From Rhodopseudomonas rhenobacensis (GTDB lineage: Bacteria; Pseudomonadota; Alphaproteobacteria; Rhizobiales; Xanthobacteraceae), in assembly GCF_014203125.1 (NCBI RefSeq), contig NZ_JACHIH010000033.1, forward strand, positions 1 to 63,349: DNA of 63,349 nt, written 5' to 3'. The notes under the pieces were generated by a model that had not been told where the DNA came from, made no database searches, and saw nothing but the letters and a program-made list of their open reading frames with translations. Both the position numbers and the translations under genes were made by a program. Each line of letters opens with the position of its first letter. Position 1 is the stretch's first letter. This document shows positions 54,523 to 63,240 of this stretch, one piece after another.

Positions 54523-55608
54523 GTGCTGACGTCCCACACGCCGAAATTCCATCGCCTTGCGATTGCCGAGGTGCGCCGCGAAACCCCCGACGCGGTGTCG
54601 ATGAGCTTTGCGATCCCCGAGGAGCTTTCCGCGGACTACGCCTTCGCGCCGGGCCAATATCTGACGCTGCGCACCACGCTTGACGGCGAGGAACTGCGTC
54701 GCTCCTATTCGATCTGCTCGGGGCCCGACGATCGCGAGCTGCGCATCGCGGTGAAGAAGGTCAACGGCGGCGCGTTTTCGAGCTGGGCGCTCGAGCAGCT
54801 GAAAGCCGGCGACCAGATCGAGGTGATGACGCCGACCGGCCGGTTCGGCGTGGCGCATGCGCCGGATCAGGCGCGCATCCACGTCGGCTTCGCCGCCGGC
54901 TCCGGCATCACGCCCTTGATCTCGATCATCCGCGGCATCCTGGCGCGCGAACCGAACAGCCGGTTCTTCCTGTTCTACGGCAACCGCACCGCCAACGACA
55001 TTCTGTTCCGCCAGGCGCTGCAGGACTTGAAAGACCGCTTCATGGCAAGGCTCGCGGTGTTTCACGTGCTCTCGCAAGAGGAGCAGGATCTGCCGATCCT
55101 GCACGGCCGGCTCGATCGCGAGCGGGTGACGCTGCTGTTGCGGTCGATGCTGCCGGCGCAGGCGATCGATCACGTCTTCATCTGCGGGCCGACCACGATG
55201 AGCGAGGAGATCGCCGCGACCTGCGCCGAGCTCGGCGTGCCGGGCGATCACGTCCATGTCGAGCGCTTCGTCGCGGGCTCCGGCGGCAAGCCGCGACCGA
55301 CCCCGGTGATCGCGCCGGAAGCGCCGCCGGCGGCGATCGCAGCACTGATCATCGACGGCAAGCGCAAAGAGGTGCCGGTCGCCGAGGGCGAGGCGATCCT
55401 CGACGCCGCATTGCGCGCCGGCATGGACCTGCCCTACGCCTGCAAGGGCGGGATGTGCTCGACCTGCCGCGCCAAGGTGATCGAGGGCGAAACCCGGATG
55501 GACGTCAACTATTCGCTGGAGCCCTGGGAGCTGGACGCCGGCTTCGTGCTGACCTGCCAGGCGCATGCGGTGTCGGATCGCGTGGTGATCGATTACGACG
55601 CGGTGTGA
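54523..55608 (+). CDS. paaE: Phenylacetyl-CoA epoxidase reductase PaaE
   Basis: 361 residues. FAD domain (LRRSYSICSGP), NAD(P) domain (VGFAAGSGITPLISIIRG) and a C-terminal plant-type [2Fe-2S] ferredoxin (CKGGMCSTC and a distal Cys in FVLTCQAHA). It passes electrons from NADPH to the PaaAC diiron centre. The start is GTG 54523, with AGGGCGGA upstream. Its gap from paaD is 199 bp, mostly repeat. Family length fits. Confidence 0.95.
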   Translation: MLTSHTPKFHRLAIAEVRRETPDAVSMSFAIPEELSADYAFAPGQYLTLRTTLDGEELRRSYSICSGPDDRELRIAVKKVNGGAFSSWALEQLKAGDQIEVMTPTGRFGVAHAPDQARIHVGFAAGSGITPLISIIRGILAREPNSRFFLFYGNRTANDILFRQALQDLKDRFMARLAVFHVLSQEEQDLPILHGRLDRERVTLLLRSMLPAQAIDHVFICGPTTMSEEIAATCAELGVPGDHVHVERFVAGSGGKPRPTPVIAPEAPPAAIAALIIDGKRKEVPVAEGEAILDAALRAGMDLPYACKGGMCSTCRAKVIEGETRMDVNYSLEPWELDAGFVLTCQAHAVSDRVVIDYDAV

Positions 55609-55663
55609 CGGGCGGGCGTGTGAGCGCCTGCCGTTTGATGGAGTCGCGTCCAGCAACGCTGGC

Positions 55664-55790
55664 CGTCATTCCGGGGCGCGAGGGCGTAAGCCCCGAGCGA
55701 ACCCGGAATCTTGCTGCCGGGGATGGCTTATCCTCGTGGCGAGATTCCGGGTTCGCTTGCAGCTTCGCTGCGCGCGCCCCGGAATGACGG
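55664..55790. repeat. Dispersed repeat, GTCATTCCGGGGCG family (copy 2)
   Basis: GTCATTCCGGGGCG and CGCCCCGGAATGAC at the two ends, with GAACCCGGAATCTTGC/GAGATTCCGGGTTCGC inside, like 23465-23587. It ends the paaE side of the cluster, so transcripts from paaE and the EthD gene meet near it. Confidence 0.85.
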
Positions 55791-55870
55791 CTTCAATATT
55801 GGGCGCCACATCACTCGACTTGAACAGCTCAGCCTACGCCAGCCGGAACAGCTCGGCCCACGCGTCCCTC

Positions 55871-56182
55871 CTACTGCAACACGTCGTTGATCTGCAGCGA
55901 CGGCTGGCTGTTGGTGAAGTGCGGGATGTCGGCGAAGATCTCGCGGCCGTGCGCCTTGCCGGCGGCCTTGAAGGCGTCGAGCGATTCGAAGGTCAACAGC
56001 GCCATCATCTGATAGTCCGGCGCGATGCCGTCCGGCTTGCCGATGCCGCGCAGCACCTGGACGTGGCGCAGGCCGTGCGCCGACCAGCGCTCCTTCAGCA
56101 GCGGAATGTGCTTCTGCAGATAATAGTCCAGGTCGAATGTCGACTCCGCTCCGGCCGGATACATCACCGTGACGAGAATCAT
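55871..56182 (-). CDS. EthD-domain protein
   Basis: 103 residues. A ferredoxin-like alpha/beta fold of the EthD family: ILVTVMYPAG, then LDYYLQKHIPLLKERW and YQMMALLTFESLDAFKAA. EthD-like proteins accompany various oxygenases, and their role is unclear. It is on the minus strand, 59 bp downstream of paaZ, and probably cotranscribed with it. No active-site claim is possible. A role in phenylacetate use is inferred only from the neighbours. Confidence 0.8.
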   Translation of the reverse strand: MILVTVMYPAGAESTFDLDYYLQKHIPLLKERWSAHGLRHVQVLRGIGKPDGIAPDYQMMALLTFESLDAFKAAGKAHGREIFADIPHFTNSQPSLQINDVLQ

Positions 56183-56241
56183 CGCTTCCTCCGCTGTCGT
56201 TGTTGATTGTCGGGCAGCTTAGCCGCAATCGCCCGTCGACA

Positions 56242-58269
56242 TCAATCAGCGCGCATCGCGTTCATGGTCAGGAGTTCATAGGTCGCGGCGGTGTCGCCCG
56301 CGCCGGTGGTGATCTCGACGTCCCAGCGCACCTCGCCATATTGCGCGTTGCGCGGCGATTTTTCCTTGGCGGTGAGCCGCACCTTGATGGCCTCGCCAGG
56401 CAAAACCGGCTTGATGAAGCGGAGCGAATCCAGGCCGTAATTCGCCAGCACCGGGCCGGGATCGGGATCGACGAACAGCCCGGCGGCGAACGACAACAAG
56501 AGATAGCCATGCGCGACGCGGCCGGGGAAGAACGGATGGCCCTTGGTCGCCTCCTCGTCCATGTGGGCATAGAAGGTGTCGCCGGTGAAATGCGCGAAGT
56601 GCTCGATGTCTTGCAGCGTCACCACGCGCTCCTTGGACTGAAAGCTCTGGCCGATCGCCAGATCCTCGAAATGATAGCGGAACGGGTGCCGCTCCGCCTC
56701 GATCAGCGGCGCGCCCTTCGACCAGCTCACGGTGATCGCGCTCAGCATCGCGGGCGAACCCTGCAACGCGGTGCGTTGCATGTAATGCGCGAGGCTGCGC
56801 AGGCCGCCGAGTTCCTCGCCGCCGCCGGCGCGGCCGGGGCCGCCATGCAGCAGCTGCGGCATCGGCGAGCCGTGGCCGGTCTGCTCCTTGGCGCAGTCGC
56901 GATCGACGATCAGCAACCGGCCATGGAAACTGCCGACGCCGAACACCAGCTCGGCCGCGGTGTCGGCATCAAAGGTGTAGACCGACGCCACCAGGCTGCC
57001 GCCGCCGCGATTGGTCAGCGCGATCGCCTCGCCGAGATCGCCGTAAGCCATCAGCGTGCAGACCGGGCCGAACGCTTCCACCTCGTGCACCGCGGTCGCG
57101 CGCGCCGGATCGGCGCAATGCAGCAACAGCGGCGGCAGGAACGCGCCGCGGCGGGCGTCGGCGCCTTCGACCTCGAAATTGTTGGGGTCGCCGGCGATCA
57201 GTTCGGCCTCTTGGCGCAGTGTGGCGACATGGTCGAGCACGTCGCGGCGCTGATCGAGCCCGACCAGCGGTCCCATCCGCACACTCTCCAGTTCCGGATC
57301 GCCGATCGTCACCGCGGCGAGCCGCGTGCGCAACGCGGCGATCGCGGCGTCGAGATGTGCGGAGGGCACCAGCGCGCGGCGGATCGCGGTGCATTTCTGT
57401 CCGGCCTTCACCGTCATCTCCTTCGCCACTTCCTTGACGAACAGATCGAACTCCGGCGTGCCGGGTGCGGCGTCCGGCGCCAGGATCGCTGCGTTCAGCG
57501 AATCGCGTTCGGCGATGAAGCGCACCGCCTCGCGCGCGATCACCGGATGGCGCTGCAGCGTCTGCGAGGTCGCGGCCGATCCGGTGAACGACACCACGTC
57601 CTGGCAGGTCAGATGATCGAACAGGTCGTCGGTCGAGCCGACCAGAAACTGCAGCGCGCCGTCGGGCAGGATCTGCGACTCCGCGATCAGCCGCGCCAGC
57701 GCGTGCGCGACATAGCTCGTCACCGTGGCGGGCTTGCTGATCACCGGCATGCCGGCGAGCAAGGCGGGAGCCAGTTTCTCCAACAACCCCCAGCAGGGAA
57801 AGTTGAACGCGTTGATATGCAGCGCGACGCCGCGCAGCGGCGTGACGATGTGCCGGCCGGCGAAGTTGCCCGCTTTCGACAGCGGCTCGACGCCGCCGTC
57901 GAGCAGGAATTTTGCGTTCGGCAGTTCGCGGCGGCCCTTGCCCGCATAGGCCAGCAGCGTGCCGATGCCGCCGTCGACGTCGATCAACGCGTCGCCCCGG
58001 GTGGCGCCGGTGGCGAACGAGAGTTTGTAAAGCTGCTCCTTACGCTCGCCGAGATAGGTCGCGAGCTTCTTCAACAGCTCGGCGCGCTGGTGAAAGCTCA
58101 GCCGTCGCAGGTTCGCGCCGCCTGTCTCACGACCGTAAGCCAGCGTCTGCCGCAGATCGAGCCCGCCGCTGCTGGCCTCCGCCACTACATCGCCGGTCAC
58201 CGCGCTGCGGATCTCGATCAGGTTGCGGCCGGCGCGCCACTGGCCCTGCACAAAGCTCTCAAGTTTCAT
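56242..58269 (-). CDS. paaZ: Bifunctional oxepin-CoA hydrolase / aldehyde dehydrogenase
   Basis: 675 residues. The N-terminal ALDH domain (1-510) has the catalytic Cys in [11 protein letters not shown] and a Glu in [11 protein letters not shown]. The C-terminal MaoC-like (R)-hydratase domain (540-675) has [28 protein letters not shown] with the catalytic Asp and His. It opens the oxepin ring of 2-oxepin-2(3H)-ylideneacetyl-CoA and oxidises the aldehyde to 3-oxo-5,6-dehydrosuberyl-CoA. Both domains look intact, unlike the hydratase-only variants of some bacteria. Confidence 0.95.
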   Translation of the reverse strand: MKLESFVQGQWRAGRNLIEIRSAVTGDVVAEASSGGLDLRQTLAYGRETGGANLRRLSFHQRAELLKKLATYLGERKEQLYKLSFATGATRGDALIDVDGGIGTLLAYAGKGRRELPNAKFLLDGGVEPLSKAGNFAGRHIVTPLRGVALHINAFNFPCWGLLEKLAPALLAGMPVISKPATVTSYVAHALARLIAESQILPDGALQFLVGSTDDLFDHLTCQDVVSFTGSAATSQTLQRHPVIAREAVRFIAERDSLNAAILAPDAAPGTPEFDLFVKEVAKEMTVKAGQKCTAIRRALVPSAHLDAAIAALRTRLAAVTIGDPELESVRMGPLVGLDQRRDVLDHVATLRQEAELIAGDPNNFEVEGADARRGAFLPPLLLHCADPARATAVHEVEAFGPVCTLMAYGDLGEAIALTNRGGGSLVASVYTFDADTAAELVFGVGSFHGRLLIVDRDCAKEQTGHGSPMPQLLHGGPGRAGGGEELGGLRSLAHYMQRTALQGSPAMLSAITVSWSKGAPLIEAERHPFRYHFEDLAIGQSFQSKERVVTLQDIEHFAHFTGDTFYAHMDEEATKGHPFFPGRVAHGYLLLSFAAGLFVDPDPGPVLANYGLDSLRFIKPVLPGEAIKVRLTAKEKSPRNAQYGEVRWDVEITTGAGDTAATYELLTMNAMRAD

Positions 58270-58301
58270 CGGATGGTCCTGCGGTTTGATTCATGACGGA
58301 G

Positions 58302-58420
58302 CCTCATGGTGAGGAGCGCGCCCATCGGGCGCGCGTCTCGAACCATGAGCGGAACATCTCCTCATCCTTCGAGACGCCCGGCTCCGCTCTGCGAGCTCCG
58401 CCGGGCTCCTCAGGATGAGG
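58302..58420. repeat. Dispersed repeat, CCTCATGGTGAGGAG family
   Basis: CTCATGGTGAGGAGCGCGCCC pairs loosely with GGCGCGCGTCTCGAACCATGAG, then CTCATCCTTCGAGACGCC against the GGGCTCCTCAGGATGAG end. It lies between paaZ and paaR. This two-part repeat type is common in Bradyrhizobium relatives, from memory. Confidence 0.7.
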
Positions 58421-58464
58421 AGTTGCAACTTTGTGCTTGGGCCACATCGTCTTGGGCCACATCG

Positions 58465-59106
58465 TCATCGCCGCCGCGCCGCGGCGCGTTTGGTGGGCGG
58501 AGCCGGCGCGCGCGCAAACAAATCCCGCGCGCCGTCGGCGATCAGCCGCGTTACCAGCTCGGCGTAGTCGGCGCGGCTCATCGCGCCGCCGTCGCTGAAC
58601 CACAGATAGTGCCAGTTGACCATGCCGAACAGCGACATCGTCACCGGCTTCAGCAATGCAGTGCCCTTGAGCTGCGGCGCCACCGCGGCGACCGCATCGG
58701 CAAACGTGTGCACCAATTCGCGTTCGATGCTTTTCAGCGCGGTCTGGCGCGGCGGCGAGAGAAACCGCAGGCTGGAGATCTGCACATTGTGCTGGGCGTC
58801 GGCGTCGCGATAGGCCTCGAGCAGCGCCGCCACCAGCTCGCGCAATTGCGCATCGGGCGGAAGCTCCGGCCGCTGCGCCGCCTTCACCACCGCGAGCAAT
58901 GCCTCGAGATGCGAGCGGATCACGTCGAACAGCAATTCGTCCTTATCCTTGTAGTAGTGATAGAGGTTGGCCTTGGAGACGCCGCAGGCTTCGGCGATCT
59001 TGTTCATCGAAGCGCGGTCGTAGCCGTATTCCGAGAACAGCTCCGCGGAGCGCTCCAGGATCGCGCGGCGCTTGTCGTCGTAATTGGTGGCGCGGGGACG
59101 TGCCAT
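58465..59106 (-). CDS. paaR: TetR-family phenylacetate regulator
   Basis: 213 residues. The N-terminal HTH is RRAILERSAELFSEYGYDRASMNKIAEACGVSKANLYHYYKDKDELL. The C-terminal ligand-binding domain is mostly helical with QISSLRFLSPPRQTAL, and it ends in a basic tail (KRAAARRR). It is placed within the paa block, 9 bp downstream of paaK, so it is likely coexpressed with paaGIK. Burkholderia and Thermus relatives use TetR-type PaaR repressors released by phenylacetyl-CoA. The operator is probably the inverted repeat at 61784-61803. Confidence 0.88.
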   Translation of the reverse strand: MARPRATNYDDKRRAILERSAELFSEYGYDRASMNKIAEACGVSKANLYHYYKDKDELLFDVIRSHLEALLAVVKAAQRPELPPDAQLRELVAALLEAYRDADAQHNVQISSLRFLSPPRQTALKSIERELVHTFADAVAAVAPQLKGTALLKPVTMSLFGMVNWHYLWFSDGGAMSRADYAELVTRLIADGARDLFARAPAPPTKRAAARRR

Positions 59107-59115
59107 GGCGCCCTG

Positions 59116-60450
59116 CTAGGCCAACGGCCGGCGATCGACGATGCGCTTGGCCTTGCCGGCCGAGCGTTCGATGCTGTCGGGATCGCGGATGATCACCCGC
59201 GTGGTGATGCCGATGCTGTGCTTGATCGCCTGCTCGAGTCGATTGGCTGCGGCTTCGCGCAGCTCGCTCGCCGCCGCGTCCGGCCGCGCCTCGACGTGGA
59301 CCTCGAGTTCGTCCATCCGGCCCGTGCGGGTCAGCACCAACTGATAGTGCATCGACAGCGCCGCGATGGTCAGCAGCTTCTCCTCTATCTGGCTCGGGAA
59401 CAGGTTGACGCCGCGCAGGATGATCATGTCGTCGGTGCGGCCGGTGACCTTCTCCATCCGTCGCATCGACCGCGCGGTGCCGGGCAACAGCCGCGTCAGA
59501 TCGCGGGTGCGATAGCGCACCACCGGCATCGCCTGCTTGGTCAACGAGGTGAACACCAGTTCGCCCTGCTCGCCGTCCGGCAACACTTTGCCGGAATCGG
59601 GGTCGATGATCTCCGGATAGAAATGATCCTCCCAGACGTGCAAGCCGTCTTTGGTCTCGACGCATTCCGAGGCGACGCCGGGGCCGATCACTTCGGAGAG
59701 TCCATAGATATCGACGGCGTGCAGATCGAAGGTCTCCTCGATCTCCTCGCGCATCGCGTTGGTCCAGGGTTCGGCGCCGAAGATGCCGACCTTGAGCGAA
59801 GATTTCCGCGGGTCGAGGCCCTGGCGGCGGAATTCGTCGAGGATCGCCAGCATGTAGGACGGCGTCACCATGATGATGTCGGGCTTGAAATCGGTGATCA
59901 GCTGCACCTGCCGCTCGGTCATGCCGCCGGACACCGGGATCACCATGCAGCCGAGCTTCTCGGCGCCGTAATGCGCGCCGAGCCCGCCGGTGAACAGGCC
60001 GTAGCCATAGGCGTTGTGCAGCTTCATGCCGGGGCGGCCGCCGGCGGCGCGGATCGAGCGCGCCACCACGTCGGCCCAGATCTCGATGTCGCCCTTGGTG
60101 TAGCCGACCACGGTCGGCTTGCCGGTGGTGCCCGACGAGGCATGCACCCGTGCGACCTCGTGCTCGGGCACCGCGAACATCCCGTAGGGATAGTTGTCGC
60201 GCAGATCGGCCTTGGTGGTGAACGGAAACTTTGCCAGATCGTCGAGCGATGTCAGATCGTCCGGATGCACGCCGGCGGCATCGAATTTCTTGCGATAGTG
60301 CGGCACGTTGTCATAGGCGTGGCGCAGCGACCAGCGCAGCTGTGAAAGCTGCCAGGCGCGCAGCTCGTCCAGCGAGGCGCGCTCGTAGTGATCGAGCGTG
60401 GCCGGTTCGGGGGCGAGCTGGCCGAGTTTGCGCAGAGGGATTTCAACCAT
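59116..60450 (-). CDS. paaK: Phenylacetate-CoA ligase
   Basis: 444 residues. [15 protein letters not shown] (about 99), [34 protein letters not shown] and KVTGRTDDMIILRGVNLFPSQIEE are classic PaaK motifs. It makes phenylacetyl-CoA from phenylacetate, CoA and ATP, the entry step to the PAA pathway. It follows paaI by 9 bp and precedes paaR, in the operon paaG-paaI-paaK-paaR. The window has another PaaK-like gene at 43676. Confidence 0.96.
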   Translation of the reverse strand: MVEIPLRKLGQLAPEPATLDHYERASLDELRAWQLSQLRWSLRHAYDNVPHYRKKFDAAGVHPDDLTSLDDLAKFPFTTKADLRDNYPYGMFAVPEHEVARVHASSGTTGKPTVVGYTKGDIEIWADVVARSIRAAGGRPGMKLHNAYGYGLFTGGLGAHYGAEKLGCMVIPVSGGMTERQVQLITDFKPDIIMVTPSYMLAILDEFRRQGLDPRKSSLKVGIFGAEPWTNAMREEIEETFDLHAVDIYGLSEVIGPGVASECVETKDGLHVWEDHFYPEIIDPDSGKVLPDGEQGELVFTSLTKQAMPVVRYRTRDLTRLLPGTARSMRRMEKVTGRTDDMIILRGVNLFPSQIEEKLLTIAALSMHYQLVLTRTGRMDELEVHVEARPDAAASELREAAANRLEQAIKHSIGITTRVIIRDPDSIERSAGKAKRIVDRRPLA

Positions 60451-60459
60451 GACGACCTA

Positions 60460-60939
60460 TCAGTCTTGCGGAGCGTTGTTGTCGGGCGCCAAAATATCGC
60501 CGGCGACGGTGCGCGAATGGCCGCGAAATTCCGCGACCGCGACGTTGTCGGCGTCACGCACGGTGACGTCGTAAATGCCGCCGCGGCCCGCCTTGGCGCG
60601 CTCGACCGCGTGCGCGGTGAGCCGCGCGCCGACACGCACCGGCTGCAGGAACGTCACCGCGCATTGCTGCGCCACGGTGCGCTGGCCATAGGTGTTGCAC
60701 GCATAGGCGAAGGCGGAGTCCGCCAGCGTGAAGATGAAGCCGCCGTGGCAGATGCCGTGACCGTTGGCCATCTCGTCGCGCACATTCATGGTCAGCACCG
60801 CCTCGCCGGGGCCGACGCGCACCACCGCGATGCCGAGCGTCTTGGTGGCGCGGTCGTCGCGCTGCATGGCGTCGGCGCAGGCTTCCGCCAGCACCTGCGG
60901 GTCGAGCCGGTCGATCGGTTTCTTGCGGGCGTGCATCAT
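60460..60939 (-). CDS. paaI: Hotdog thioesterase PaaI
   Basis: 159 residues from ATG 60939 (a second ATG follows directly). Signature HGG in NGHGICHGGFIFTLADSAFAYACNT and the later FLQPVRVGARLTAHA. It hydrolyses dead-end CoA esters that build up when epoxide opening stalls. The ATG overlaps the paaG stop (ATGA), so the two are cotranslated. The hotdog fold and length are normal for PaaI. Confidence 0.94.
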   Translation of the reverse strand: MMHARKKPIDRLDPQVLAEACADAMQRDDRATKTLGIAVVRVGPGEAVLTMNVRDEMANGHGICHGGFIFTLADSAFAYACNTYGQRTVAQQCAVTFLQPVRVGARLTAHAVERAKAGRGGIYDVTVRDADNVAVAEFRGHSRTVAGDILAPDNNAPQD

Positions 60940-61727
60940 GGTCTCCCGATGAAGCGTGGCGGCCGCTTGTCGAAGAACGCCGCGACGGCTTCGCCGTAGT
61001 CCGCGGTGCGGCCGGCCTGGCCCTGCAGCTCGCATTCGAGATCGAGCTGCTGATCGAGGCTGTTGCTCTCCGACGCATCGAGCGCCTGCTTGATCAGCGC
61101 CAGCCCCGCGGTCGGCTGGGTGGCGAAATGCGCCGCCAGCCGGTGCGCCTCGGCGAGCAGCGCTGCGTCGTCGACGGCCCGCCAGATCATACCCCAGGCT
61201 TCCGCCTGCTCGGCCGCCACCGGCTCGGCCAGAAGCGCCAACCCGCGCGCCCGCGCGGCGCCGACCAGCCGCGGCAAAAACCAGCTGCCGCCGCTATCCG
61301 GCACCAGGCCGAGCTTGGCGAAGGCCTGGATGAATTTCGCCGACTTCGCCGCCAGCACAATGTCGCAGGCAAAGGCGATGTTGGCGCCGGCGCCGGCGGC
61401 GACGCCGTTGACCGCAGCGATCACCGGCATCGGCAGCGCGCGCAGTTTGCGCACCAGGGGGTTATAGTGCCGCGCCAGCGTGCCCGACAGATCCGGCGCT
61501 TCGCCCGGCGATGCTGCGACGTCGGCGAGATCCTGCCCGGCGCAGAAGCCGCGGCCTGCGCCGGTGAGAATCAGCACGCGGCAACTGGTATCGGCCTCGG
61601 CCGCGTGCAGCGCAGCGATCAGCGCCGCATGCAGATCGGCATTGAAGGCGTTGAGACGGTCGGGGCGATTGAGCGTGAGGACGCGATATCCGTCACGGAT
61701 ATCCGTCAGGACCAGATCTGTTTCCAC
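60936..61727 (-). CDS. paaG: 1,2-Epoxyphenylacetyl-CoA isomerase
   Basis: 263 residues of the crotonase fold. LTLNRPDRLNAFNADLH, GAGRGFCAGQDLADV (the oxyanion/CoA part) and AVNGVAAGAGANIAFACDIVLA are present, with an SFAKLGLVPDSGGSWFLPRLVG-type trimerisation region. It rearranges the ring-1,2-epoxide of phenylacetyl-CoA to the seven-membered oxepin-CoA. First gene of the minus-strand operon. Its promoter overlaps the PaaR-like operator it shares with the binding-protein gene. Confidence 0.95.
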   Translation of the reverse strand: METDLVLTDIRDGYRVLTLNRPDRLNAFNADLHAALIAALHAAEADTSCRVLILTGAGRGFCAGQDLADVAASPGEAPDLSGTLARHYNPLVRKLRALPMPVIAAVNGVAAGAGANIAFACDIVLAAKSAKFIQAFAKLGLVPDSGGSWFLPRLVGAARARGLALLAEPVAAEQAEAWGMIWRAVDDAALLAEAHRLAAHFATQPTAGLALIKQALDASESNSLDQQLDLECELQGQAGRTADYGEAVAAFFDKRPPRFIGRP

Positions 61728-61783
61728 CCTTGAACTCCGCGTCGGCTTGTTAGTTGCTCGCCGTTTGCAGGAGCACGTTACTA

Positions 61784-61803
61784 TTGACCAACCGTCCGGT
61801 CAA
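61784..61803. promoter_or_regulatory. Shared PaaR-type operator for paaG and the binding-protein gene
   Basis: TTGACC-N8-GGTCAA, an inverted repeat. On each strand it supplies a -35 (TTGACC). Minus strand: 17 bp to TAACGT (61780-61775). Plus strand: TATATT at 61805-61810. The inner bases ACCGTCCGGT resemble the TetR PaaR core. Binding by PaaR is inference. Confidence 0.6.
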
Positions 61804-61925
61804 TTATATTGCTAGCCGAAAGCATGACGTGCGATCGGCGCTCGCAGCGCCGTATAAGATGCGTCAGTTTTGCCGGCCAAGCTCGTTCAAAAAACGCGAG
61901 CAGCCACACAGGGAGGGAATTGGAC

Positions 61926-63125
61926 ATGACGCCATCATTGCGTTTGACGGCTTTGCATTCCACGCGCCGACACATCGCCCGGCTGCTCGCGGCGGTCGCC
62001 GTCTCCGGTCTTGCCATCATCCCTTCCGCCTTCGCCCAAGCGACCGTCAAGGTCGGCTCGGTGCTGTCGGTGACCGGACCGGCGTCGTTCCTCGGCGATC
62101 CCGAGGACAAGACGCTGAAGCTCTATGTCGACAAGATCAATGCCGCGGGCGGCATCAGTGGCAAGAAGATCGAGCTGGTGGTCTACGACGACGGCGGCGA
62201 CGCCAACAAGGCGCGCACCTTCGCCACCCGGCTGATCGAGGACGACAAGGTGGTGGCGATGGTCGGCGGCTCGACCACCGGCACCACGATGGCGATGATC
62301 CCGGTGTTCGAGGAGGCGCAGATCCCGTTCATCTCGCTGGCCGGCGCCATCGAAATCATCGAGCCGGTGCGCAAATACGTGTTCAAGACGCCGCACACCG
62401 ACAAGATGGCCTGCGAGAAGATTTTCGAGAACATCAAGCAGCGCGGCTTCACCAAGGTGGCGCTGATCTCCGGCACCGACGGCTTCGGCTCGTCGATGCG
62501 GGCGCAATGCGTCAAGGTGGCGCCTACTTACGGCGTGCAGATCGTCACCGAGGAAACCTACGGCCCGCGCGACAGCGACATGACCGCGCAGCTCACCAAG
62601 ATCAAGGGCACAGCCGGCATCCAGGCCGTGGTCAATCCGGGCTTCGGCCAGGGCCCGGCGATCGTCACCCGCAACTACGCGCAGCTCGGGATGTCCGCGA
62701 CACCGCTGTATCAGAGCCACGGCGTCGCCTCGAAGAGCTTCATCGAACTCGCCGGCCCTGCGGCCGAGGGCGTGCGGCTGCCCGCCGCGGCGCTGCTGGT
62801 CGGCGACAAGCTGCCGGACGGCGATCCGCAGAAGAAGGTCGTGGTCGACTACAAGAAGACCTATGAGGACGCCACCAAGCAGCCGGTCTCGACCTTCGGC
62901 GGCCACGGCTATGACGGGCTGTTCATTCTGGTCGAGGCGATGAAGCGGGCGAATTCCACCGACCCGAAGAAGATCCGCGACGAGATCGAGAAGACCAAAG
63001 GCTTCGTCGGTACCGGCGGCATCGTGACCATGTCGCCGACCGATCACCTCGGGCTCGATTTGTCGGCGTTCCGCATGCTGGAAGTGAAGAGCGGCGACTG
63101 GACATTGCTGCCGTCGGGGAGCTGA
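61926..63125 (+). CDS. Branched-chain-type ABC substrate-binding protein (arylacetate?)
   Basis: 399 residues. A signal peptide (ARLLAAVAVSGLAIIPSAFAQA) precedes a Leu/Ile/Val-binding type I fold: VGSVLSVTGPASFLGDPE, INAAGGISGKKIELVVYDDGGD, MVGGSTTGTTMAMIPVFEEAQIPFISLAGA and FGGHGYDGLFILVEAMKRA. Such proteins feed ABC importers for amino acids or aromatic acids. It diverges from paaG over a common PaaR-type operator, so uptake of phenylacetate or related acids is likely. Permease and ATPase genes would be expected next but lie beyond the end. SD GGGAGGGAA is strong. Confidence 0.88.
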   Translation: MTPSLRLTALHSTRRHIARLLAAVAVSGLAIIPSAFAQATVKVGSVLSVTGPASFLGDPEDKTLKLYVDKINAAGGISGKKIELVVYDDGGDANKARTFATRLIEDDKVVAMVGGSTTGTTMAMIPVFEEAQIPFISLAGAIEIIEPVRKYVFKTPHTDKMACEKIFENIKQRGFTKVALISGTDGFGSSMRAQCVKVAPTYGVQIVTEETYGPRDSDMTAQLTKIKGTAGIQAVVNPGFGQGPAIVTRNYAQLGMSATPLYQSHGVASKSFIELAGPAAEGVRLPAAALLVGDKLPDGDPQKKVVVDYKKTYEDATKQPVSTFGGHGYDGLFILVEAMKRANSTDPKKIRDEIEKTKGFVGTGGIVTMSPTDHLGLDLSAFRMLEVKSGDWTLLPSGS

Positions 63126-63158
63126 GGGGTGCGAATGAACGGCGAGTGCAGCTACGTC

Positions 63159-63212
63159 ACCTCTCCCCGCTTGCGGGGAGAGGTCGCCGCGCTCTTGCGC
63201 GGCGGGTGAGGG
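63159..63212. repeat. CTCTCCC-family hairpin (copy 5)
   Basis: CACCTCTCCCC-GCTTGC-GGGGAGAGGT followed by CGCCGCG..CGCGGCG and GTGAGGGGG. It is related to the elements at 86, 15846, 25531 and 54363. It may double as a terminator of the binding-protein gene, 33 bp after its stop. Confidence 0.7.
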
Positions 63213-63240
63213 GGCGTCTCGCCAAGGGCGGCCTCGCGGA

